A DNA stretch of 8,096 bases from NCBI GenBank assembly GCA_002254285.1, contig NIUZ01000135.1, positions 1 to 8,096 of the forward strand, written 5' to 3'. Every line of letters begins with the position of its first letter. The stretch's first letter is position 1. This DNA is from Bacteroidetes bacterium 4572_112 (GTDB lineage Bacteria; Bacteroidota; Bacteroidia; Bacteroidales; UBA1556). The notes beneath the pieces were generated by a model. It was not told the DNA's origin and searched no databases. It worked only from the letters and a program-made list of their open reading frames with translations. Shown here piece after piece: positions 1 to 4,647 of the stretch. The position numbers and the translations under genes are program-made.

Positions 1-297
1 GATGGCTGCTACCATGAACATAAGTAGAAGAATAACCTCAAGATTCATCATTACTTCATGATAGGCATTTTTGGCAGTAGTGAGTTGAAGAAACATTACC
101 TGAATAGCAAGCAGTCCGCCCGATACTAATGGGTATACTTTTAGCGCCATTGCTAATGTGAAAATAAACTCACCAATTATTAACCACGATGTGATTGTTG
201 GGCCAAGAGTAAAATACGATATTATATTGAAAAGTAGGAATCCTATTATGGTCAGTTTATACCATTTAGGACTATTCCCTAAGAAATTGTCTAGCAT
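1..297 (-). CDS. nhaB: Na+/H+ antiporter NhaB, N-terminal part (gene cut by the left window edge)
   Basis: Inner-membrane sodium/proton antiporter of the NhaB family, which exports Na+ in exchange for H+. I translated this stretch from the minus strand: 99 codons stay open to the window edge. The stretch from NFLG and PxWYKL (residues 4-15) through EFIFTLAMALKVYPL (43-57), SGGLLAIQ (59-66) and NLEVILLLMFMVA (85-97) matches the N-terminus of E. coli NhaB as I remember it, nearly motif for motif. Hydrophobic segments lie at about residues 14-31, 37-55, 58-71 and 85-99. Family members have about 500 residues, so roughly 400 are missing off the window. The ATG at 295-297 is the only ATG in frame before an upstream stop at 349-351. 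It leaves only three residues before NFLG, fewer than in E. coli, so the N-terminus may be short. A good Shine-Dalgarno sits about 40 nt upstream, too far to serve this ATG. Confidence 0.9.
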   Translation of the reverse strand, partial: MLDNFLGNSPKWYKLTIIGFLLFNIISYFTLGPTITSWLIIGEFIFTLAMALKVYPLVSGGLLAIQVMFLQLTTAKNAYHEVMMNLEVILLLMFMVAAI

Positions 298-330
298 TAT
301 ATTATGATTTAAAATTATTAGTAGAAATAT

Positions 331-349
331 GAAATTCTCCTTTAATTTC
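331..349 (-). promoter_or_regulatory. Shine-Dalgarno-like AAAGGAG in a small hairpin loop upstream of nhaB
   Basis: On the minus strand, AAAGGAG (337-343) is flanked by the perfect 6-bp inverted repeat GAAATT / AATTTC (331-336 and 344-349). The ribosome-binding core would therefore form exactly the loop of a small hairpin. It lies about 40 nt before the nhaB ATG, and no ATG, GTG or TTG follows at normal spacing. The motif is seen directly; its use is unclear. Confidence 0.35.
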
Positions 350-385
350 TAATATGAAATAAGAGAATAATACTTAAAAATAATT

Positions 386-655
386 TTAATTGTCTGGGGG
401 AGGGATTATTATATCGTAGACTCTATGCTCTACATTTTGAATTTTGACAACAATGTCTTGTTTATTGATTTTAGCTCTACACTCATTTAATAAATAGTAA
501 AGAACTATATTATCTTCCGATTCGGAAAACGACTCCTCAATGATTAAATCAGATGTAATACTTACATCACTGTATTCGTATATATTATTTGAATTATTAC
601 TATATGCATGAGCATATACAGGTAATGATACCAATAGAATAAATACCGATAGCAT
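386..655 (-). CDS. Small exported protein of unknown function
   Basis: I do not recognise a family. The 89-residue product from the ATG at 653-655 begins with a hydrophobic stretch (residues 1-14) and an AHA motif at 15-17, which looks like a signal peptidase I site. The predicted mature part is about 72 residues, Asn/Ser-rich at first and then acidic (IEESFSESED), with one Cys and a C-terminal IIIPPPDN. The frame stays open further upstream to a TTG at 728-730, which would give 114 residues with a Lys-rich n-region. The ATG start lacks the usual basic n-region, so the longer form is possible. I prefer the ATG because a -7-like box TACATTTG overlaps the TTG. The gene lies just downstream of the truncated aroQ and in the same reading frame. 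Real but of unknown function is my best reading; a degraded remnant is possible. Confidence 0.5.
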   Translation of the reverse strand: MLSVFILLVSLPVYAHAYSNNSNNIYEYSDVSITSDLIIEESFSESEDNIVLYYLLNECRAKINKQDIVVKIQNVEHRVYDIIIPPPDN

Positions 656-727
656 ACTTATTATCAGCTTATTAAAAAGCTTATGTATTATTAATTTATT
701 CAATATTTTTAATATTTTCTCGAAATG

Positions 728-735
728 CAAATGTA
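728..735 (-). promoter_or_regulatory. Candidate -7 promoter element for the small exported protein gene
   Basis: The minus strand reads TACATTTG, a full match to the Bacteroidota -7 consensus TAnnTTTG and identical to the box in front of yebC. No clear TTTG -33 element is present at 19-21 bp spacing. It would start a transcript about 65 nt before the ATG at 655, just after the aroQ stop codon. Confidence 0.35.
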
Positions 736-736
736 G

Positions 737-1087
737 TTATTTAGTACTCATACTATTGCGACGATACTCTTCCCTTGCATAAATATTTGATATATGTACC
801 TCAATAACAGGAGTTTCAATTGCACTAATGGCATCAGCAATGGCAACGGAAGTGTGAGTGTATCCACCAGCATTCAGAATAATTCCTTTATATGAAAATC
901 CTACTTCATGCAGTTTGTCAATTATTTCACCTTCAATATTACTCTGAAAGTAGTCAATACTAACGCCTCGCAGTTTAGAGTTTAGATTTTCTACAAAATC
1001 TTCAAATTTTTCGTTGCCATATATCTCTGGCTCTCTAATTCCCAATAGATTCAAATTGGGTCCGTTTATTATAATAAAGTCTTTCAT
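737..1087 (-). CDS. aroQ: Type II 3-dehydroquinate dehydratase, C-terminally short
   Basis: Third step of the shikimate pathway: dehydration of 3-dehydroquinate to 3-dehydroshikimate in the cytoplasm. Type II signatures are clear: INGPNLNLLGIREPEIYG (residues 7-24), with the catalytic Arg18 and Tyr23; YFQSNIEGEIIDKLHE (46-61); NAGGYTHTSVAIADAI (72-87), with Asn72; and EVHISNIYAREEYRRNS (96-112), with Glu96, His98 and the substrate-binding Arg109. The protein ends at 116 residues, while the family usually has about 140-150. The segment that normally follows, a glycine-rich stretch (GxIxGFG-like) and the C-terminal helix, is absent in all three minus-strand frames downstream. All recognised active-site residues remain, but packing of the dodecamer could suffer. 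The TAA stop lies in the same frame as the next gene. It may be a working short form or a gene damaged at its 3' end. The start is an ATG without an evident Shine-Dalgarno. Confidence 0.88.
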   Translation of the reverse strand: MKDFIIINGPNLNLLGIREPEIYGNEKFEDFVENLNSKLRGVSIDYFQSNIEGEIIDKLHEVGFSYKGIILNAGGYTHTSVAIADAISAIETPVIEVHISNIYAREEYRRNSMSTK

Positions 1088-1092
1088 GGGTG

Positions 1093-1137
1093 TAAATTAT
1101 TGACTGCTAAATTGTTGAATGTTAAATTATTGAACGT
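1093..1137. repeat. Three 15-bp imperfect tandem repeats upstream of aroQ
   Basis: Three adjacent 15-mers share the core TAAATT(A/G)TTGA followed by four variable bases: 1093-1107, 1108-1122 and 1123-1137. They fill most of the spacer just upstream of the aroQ start. No -7 promoter box was found in the 112-bp spacer. Confidence 0.6.
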
Positions 1138-1176
1138 CTGCCGTTATGTTGGTTGAATTAATAATATAAGTATTAA

Positions 1177-1196
1177 CCTGCCTACCGGCAGGCAGG
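1177..1196. repeat. GC-rich 20-nt palindrome (REP-like)
   Basis: Two 10-nt arms, CCTGCCTACC and GGCAGGCAGG, pair at nine of ten positions around a central CCGG. The element is 75% GC in strongly AT-rich surroundings and begins 3 bp after the stop codon of the DUF2148 gene. On the minus strand no U-run follows, so it is a poor intrinsic terminator. It resembles short REP-type palindromes that recur between genes in many genomes. Copy number cannot be judged from this window. Confidence 0.6.
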
Positions 1197-1199
1197 CAA

Positions 1200-1745
1200 T
1201 TAAGTTTTACTTCTATCAAAAAATGGGTTTTTACTCAATGCACTTAATGGAATACCAAAGGCGATTTTAATATCCTTATTGAATAGTTTGTTTTCTATGG
1301 CGGCTTTACCAATGCTAAACATTATTCTATTATCAACCCTATGGTCGGCGGCAATACTTACAGCCGAGCCAATGGCAATATTCATATCTGCGGTATTAAA
1401 TACGCATGGTGTATTGGGATGCTCTTCCTTAAGTTCACAATTTGCAAAGCCACATAGCTGACATACTTCGTTTAAACCTAGGGTTTTAATCTCGGTGCCA
1501 ACTAATAATATTGCTCCACAATGCTCAAGATTATTGGCATCACGATGAAAAAATGAAGCATTAGATTCATCTCCAATTTCATGCATCCTTTTAGCAAGCT
1601 TATCAATATCATCTGCTGTAATAAGTATTATTTCAATTGTATCACGCCCTTTTCCTTTGGGCGCAGTGCGAGCAGCAATCATCATTTTACGACCTATGTC
1701 TTCAATGCTTTCTTGTGTATTATTACCTTCGTTTATTATTGCCAT
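1200..1745 (-). CDS. DUF2148 ferredoxin-domain protein
   Basis: A 181-residue cytoplasmic protein of the DUF2148 family, predicted to bind an iron-sulfur cluster; the biological role of the family is not established. The N-terminal motif AARTAPKGKGRD (residues 24-35) is typical of the family. The cysteine motif CQLCGFANC (Cys95, Cys98, Cys103) followed by HPNTPC (Cys114) forms the likely cluster ligands; Cys76 is a further candidate. The conserved tail IAIGSAVSIAADHRVDNRIMFSIGKAA (123-149) is also characteristic. I chose the ATG at 1743-1745. A TTG at 1758-1760 would add five residues but has no support. The gene begins only 22 bp after the terminator of the helicase-like gene and may be co-transcribed with aroQ, 112 bp further on. 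The full length looks normal for the family. Confidence 0.85.
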   Translation of the reverse strand: MAIINEGNNTQESIEDIGRKMMIAARTAPKGKGRDTIEIILITADDIDKLAKRMHEIGDESNASFFHRDANNLEHCGAILLVGTEIKTLGLNEVCQLCGFANCELKEEHPNTPCVFNTADMNIAIGSAVSIAADHRVDNRIMFSIGKAAIENKLFNKDIKIAFGIPLSALSKNPFFDRSKT

Positions 1746-1761
1746 GGTATAAATATTCAAT

Positions 1762-1769
1762 CAAAAATA
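1762..1769 (-). promoter_or_regulatory. Possible -7 element overlapping the upstream gene's terminator
   Basis: The minus strand reads TATTTTTG, which fits TAnnTTTG. It coincides with the U-tract of the intrinsic terminator and lies 16 bp before the DUF2148 ATG. No -33 box was found at the expected distance. It may simply be the terminator tail. Confidence 0.2.
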
Positions 1770-1802
1770 AAGAGGCTAATCATTTCCGATTCAGCCTCTT
1801 TA
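1768..1802 (-). terminator. Intrinsic terminator of the helicase-like gene
   Basis: TAAAGAGGCT (1768-1777) and AGCCTCTTTA (1793-1802) pair perfectly over 10 bp. The stem extends by AATC/GATT past a single bulged base. On the minus strand the hairpin is followed by TTTTTGA, a good U-tract. It lies 21 bp beyond the TAA of the upstream gene and fits transcription from right to left. Confidence 0.85.
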
Positions 1803-1823
1803 ACTATTTTAAAAACCTATAAA

Positions 1824-2711
1824 TTAGTTCATATCTCTAAATTGACCTAAGCTCTCGATAATACGAAGTTTAGTCATTTGCATATCACCAATATTAATGT
1901 TCTTAGCGATAGTAATTTCAGCAGTATCATCAGCCTTATGCTCTATCTGATTTATGTGATAATAGCTAGGGCGATTTAAGAAAATTAAGGTATCAGTATT
2001 ATTATTGATATAGTCAGGAGTATACTTATATTTATTATCGTACTTAATTGGTTTTTTAAGTTGCGAGAATAATACTATAGGCACATTAAGTTCCTTTGCA
2101 AGATTTTTCAAATCAATAACTACATTGCATAAATCATCATCTTCGCATCCGTTATTTGTATTATTGCTGTGTAATAATTCTAGAAAATCAACAAAAATAA
2201 GCTCAGCACCTAGCTCAACCATATGCTTAGCTTTTTCGCTAATTGTATTAGTACTAATACCTGCTTGATCGTCAATAATAATGTTCGAATGTCCAATACT
2301 ATTGATGATTGATTTTACGTGGTTTCTTTCTAAATCGCTTAATTCATCTTTATTAATTTTTGCCATAGAAATACCTGAAGTGCTTTGTATCAGTCGTTTC
2401 ATAAATTGCTTACCTGTTCTTTCTGCAGAAAATATACCTACACTATGATTCTCGCATAGGCTAATGTTATTTATCATTGAAAGAAGGAAAGATGTTTTGC
2501 CAATTCCAGGACGGACAGCAACTGTAATTAATTCTCCAGCTTTAAAGCCTTTTGTAATATTGTCAATTGCATGAAAACCAGTGGTAATACATTGTTCGTG
2601 GAGGGTTCTCTTAGGGTTTAAATAACTTGGGTTGAGTGTTTGGCTCATTAATTCTTGCACTGAGGCAAACACTCCTTTGGCTTGAGTGTTTTCTAATGTG
2701 TTTTTACTCAT
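1824..2711 (-). CDS. DnaB-type helicase core (RecA-fold) protein without the N-terminal DnaB domain
   Basis: A 295-residue protein matching the C-terminal ATPase domain of replicative helicase DnaB: TGFHAIDNITKGFKAGEL (residues 44-61), Walker A VRPGIGKTS (66-74) with Lys72, the FSAE glutamate (Glu97), Walker B LIFVDFLELL (171-180) with Asp175, the sensor-like PIVLFSQLKK (211-220), DTLIFLNRPSYY (240-251) and AEITIAKNI (264-272). A complete DnaB is about 450-520 residues; the N-terminal primase-interacting domain and linker are missing. At the position where DnaB has its arginine finger (KxR in the AKxR motif) this protein reads K270-N-I272, so the arginine is lost. It is probably a paralogue with a specialised role rather than the replicative helicase; the function is unknown. 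The ATG at 2709-2711 is supported by a promoter at 2766-2797, which excludes the longer frame up to 2789. Confidence 0.8.
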   Translation of the reverse strand: MSKNTLENTQAKGVFASVQELMSQTLNPSYLNPKRTLHEQCITTGFHAIDNITKGFKAGELITVAVRPGIGKTSFLLSMINNISLCENHSVGIFSAERTGKQFMKRLIQSTSGISMAKINKDELSDLERNHVKSIINSIGHSNIIIDDQAGISTNTISEKAKHMVELGAELIFVDFLELLHSNNTNNGCEDDDLCNVVIDLKNLAKELNVPIVLFSQLKKPIKYDNKYKYTPDYINNNTDTLIFLNRPSYYHINQIEHKADDTAEITIAKNINIGDMQMTKLRIIESLGQFRDMN

Positions 2712-2765
2712 ATTATTTATTTTTAAGTGATATATAATGTGAAAGTCTATTTTAATACGACATGT

Positions 2766-2797
2766 CAAAGATAAGAAAAATAATAACAATATTCAAA
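2766..2797 (-). promoter_or_regulatory. Bacteroidota-type promoter of the helicase-like gene
   Basis: The minus strand shows a -33 TTTG (2794-2797), a 20-bp spacer and the -7 box TATCTTTG (2766-2773), matching the TTTG / TAnnTTTG consensus in sequence and spacing. The predicted start near 2759 gives a leader of about 48 nt before the ATG at 2711. Confidence 0.7.
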
Positions 2798-2919
2798 TGT
2801 TTTTTTAATAACAGTAAGCTTTTTTTGTATTATTTTAATCAACAGTTATTCTGAATATTATAAAATAATAATTTATTAATTTTATTTATTGCAAATATTT
2901 AATCTATTATTAATATTTA

Positions 2920-2927
2920 TACATTTG
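2920..2927 (+). promoter_or_regulatory. -7 promoter element of the yebC transcript
   Basis: TACATTTG matches TAnnTTTG and sits 28 bp before the yebC ATG, implying a short leader of about 20 nt. No clear -33 TTTG occurs at 19-21 bp upstream. The spacer from 2712 to 2955 is otherwise very AT-rich and holds the two divergent promoters. Confidence 0.5.
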
Positions 2928-2955
2928 CTTAACTTTATTATTTAATACTAAAAAT

Positions 2956-3702
2956 ATGTCAGGACATAGTAAATGGTCAACCATAAAAAGAAAAAAAGGC
3001 GCTGCTGATGCAAAGCGTTCAAAAATATTTTCAAAACTTATAAAGGAAATATCCGTAGCTGTGAAAGAGGGCGGAGGCGATGAAGAGTCAAACCCAAGGC
3101 TAAGAGTTGCTATAGTTAACGCTAAGGGCGTTAATATGCCAAAGGATAATATTGCCAGAGCAATTAAAAAAGCTGATGATAAGGATGGGAATAATTTTGA
3201 TGAAGTTACATACGAAGGTTATGGCCTTAATGGAATCGGAATATTTGTAGAATGCTTAACCGATAATCTGCAGCGCACTGTTTCCAGTGTACGAGCAGCT
3301 TTTACAAAGTATAGTGGTTCGCTAGGAAAGAATGGTAGTTTGAACTTTATTTTTGAAAGAAAAGGTGTTTTTAGTTTTTCTGAAGAAGGTATAGATATAG
3401 AAGACCTCGAACTAGAGATAATTGATGCCGGAGCAGAGAATATTGAAATAGAAGATAATTTAATTATAGTAACAACTGCGCTTGAGGATTTTGGACTAAT
3501 GAGCAAAAAGCTAGAAAGTTTAAATATTGTAGTAGAAAGTGCTAAGCTACAACGTATCCCTCTTAGTACTGAAACCTTAAGCATTGATAGCGCAAAAAGC
3601 GTTTTAAAGCTAATAGAAGTCTTAGAGGATAATGATGATGTGCAGGAGGTTTATCATAATTTAGAAATTACTGATGAACTTATGGAAGCTTACGATTTAT
3701 AA
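2956..3702 (+). CDS. yebC: YebC/PmpR/TACO1 family protein
   Basis: A 248-residue cytoplasmic member of the YebC family. Members have been described as transcriptional regulators (PmpR) and as translation factors (mitochondrial TACO1; bacterial homologues linked to synthesis of proline-rich stretches). The N-terminal signature SGHSKWSTIKRKKGAADAKR (residues 2-21) is complete, followed by KGVNMPKDNIARAIKKA (57-73), YEGYG (86-90), VECLTDNLQRTVSSVR (98-113) and GSLGKNGSLNFIFERKG. Length is normal for the family. One oddity: the usual GPGG loop after YEGY reads GLNG at 90-93, so the conserved proline is a leucine. The start ATG follows an A-rich stretch without an evident Shine-Dalgarno. The gene is followed at 33 bp by an aminotransferase-like gene, likely on the same transcript. 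Confidence 0.93.
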   Translation: MSGHSKWSTIKRKKGAADAKRSKIFSKLIKEISVAVKEGGGDEESNPRLRVAIVNAKGVNMPKDNIARAIKKADDKDGNNFDEVTYEGYGLNGIGIFVECLTDNLQRTVSSVRAAFTKYSGSLGKNGSLNFIFERKGVFSFSEEGIDIEDLELEIIDAGAENIEIEDNLIIVTTALEDFGLMSKKLESLNIVVESAKLQRIPLSTETLSIDSAKSVLKLIEVLEDNDDVQEVYHNLEITDELMEAYDL

Positions 3703-3735
3703 TAATACAATAGCTCAACTTTAAAGGTATATTAA

Positions 3736-4512
3736 ATGAAATATCGCCATGATGTAAAGTATTATTCTCTTAACGGTAAACTAATTGATATTGGTGAATT
3801 TCTGGTGAGTGTTGTTCGTTCGTCGGGCTTAATTTATGAGGTAATAAAATATACTGATGGCGCATATCTATATTTTAAAGAGCATTTGCAGCGTATGCAA
3901 ACTTCATTACGCATTGCTAACAAAGCTGAGGTGGATATTGTAAATATAGAAACTGATGCTAGAAATTTAGCTTTGGCTAATGGAATTAATGTTGGTAATC
4001 TTAAAATTGTAATCAAGTATCAGGATTCTACACCAATGGTGTATTTATTCTTTATACCGCATCGCTATCCAAGTGCTACGCAATATAAGGTAGGTGTGAA
4101 GGTAAGGCTACAGTATGACGTAAGAGCAAATCCCAAAGCGAAAATAGCGAACTGGGATATTAGAGATAAGGCAAATAGGCTTATTGATAGTAATAATATA
4201 TACGAAACTTTATTGGTGAACGAAGATGGTGATATAACTGAAGGTAGCCGTTCTAATGTGTTTTTTATGAAAGAGAATACTTTCTATACAGCAGATGATA
4301 GTATTGTACTGTCGGGAATTACTCGAATGAAGTTGCTCGAAAATTTATTTAAACTAGATTGTAATATAAAGTATGAAGCTGTAAATATTGCTGATTTAAG
4401 TAAATACACTCACTGCTTTATTACAGGAACATCACCAGGTATTTTGCCAGTTAGCACAATTGATGAAATTTCATTTAGGATAGATGAGGATTTATTATTG
4501 AAAATAAGCTAA
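3736..4512 (+). CDS. Aminotransferase class IV family protein (PLP-dependent, fold type IV)
   Basis: A 258-residue cytoplasmic PLP enzyme of the family that includes branched-chain and D-amino acid aminotransferases and 4-amino-4-deoxychorismate lyase. Recognisable parts: FKEHLQRMQTSLRI (residues 47-60), the early family motif; NPKAKIANW (132-140), where Lys136 in a KxxN context is the likely Schiff-base lysine; NEDGDITEGSRSNVFF (162-177), with Glu169 and Asn174 in the E-G-S-R-S-N motif; the phosphate-binding LSGITRMKLLE; and ITGTSPGILPVSTID near the C-terminus. Length fits the smaller members (about 250-280 residues), and the Lys spacing slightly favours an ADC-lyase-like enzyme over a classic branched-chain aminotransferase. 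Substrate cannot be fixed from the sequence. AAAGG (3723-3727) lies eight bases before the ATG. It follows yebC by 33 bp with no promoter box between them. Confidence 0.85.
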   Translation: MKYRHDVKYYSLNGKLIDIGEFLVSVVRSSGLIYEVIKYTDGAYLYFKEHLQRMQTSLRIANKAEVDIVNIETDARNLALANGINVGNLKIVIKYQDSTPMVYLFFIPHRYPSATQYKVGVKVRLQYDVRANPKAKIANWDIRDKANRLIDSNNIYETLLVNEDGDITEGSRSNVFFMKENTFYTADDSIVLSGITRMKLLENLFKLDCNIKYEAVNIADLSKYTHCFITGTSPGILPVSTIDEISFRIDEDLLLKIS

Positions 4513-4525
4513 ACTCGTATTAAAA

Positions 4526-4563
4526 AAATAGGCTGATTTGAAATATTTCAAATCAGCCTATTT
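4526..4563. terminator. Bidirectional intrinsic terminator between convergent genes
   Basis: A perfect 38-nt palindrome whose arms (4526-4544 and 4545-4563) contain AGGCTGATTTGAAA and its complement. On the minus strand it is followed by seven T residues, so it is strong for rho. On the plus strand the tail TTTATATATC is weaker but usable for the yebC-aminotransferase transcript, whose last stop codon lies 13 bp upstream. Confidence 0.85.
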
Positions 4564-4580
4564 ATATATCTAAATTAACC

Positions 4581-4647
4581 ATTAATCATCGACTTCGGTA
4601 CAATTTACTCCGTTATACTACGTAAATTACTCAGTCTGACGATTAAT
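4581..4647 (-). other. Nested inverted repeats in the 3' untranslated region of rho
   Basis: Three pairs of complementary arms nest in one another between the rho stop codon and its terminator: ATTAATC/GATTAAT (4581-4587 and 4641-4647), GACT/AGTC (4591-4594 and 4633-4636) and AATTTAC/GTAAATT (4602-4608 and 4622-4628). The RNA could fold as one long interrupted stem. The outer arm touches the stop codon. Its function is unknown, and chance pairing in AT-rich DNA is not excluded. Confidence 0.4.

Noticed and set aside
721..760. Single-base frameshift explaining the short AroQ
   Set aside because: A shift after the methionine of RRNSM gives only twelve codons (VLNNYICISRKY) with weak resemblance to the expected tail; the other frame stops at once.
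1581..1850. Open frame of 89 codons on the plus strand
   Set aside because: It overlaps the DUF2148 gene and the terminator on the opposite strand and has no recognisable domain.
2712..2789. N-terminal extension of the helicase-like protein to 2789
   Set aside because: A well-spaced -33/-7 promoter lies at 2766-2797 within this extension, and the extra residues do not resemble a DnaB N-terminal domain.
3219..3584. Open frame of 121 codons on the minus strand inside yebC
   Set aside because: It lies wholly antisense to a clear yebC gene and its product resembles no family; it is a shadow of the coding strand.
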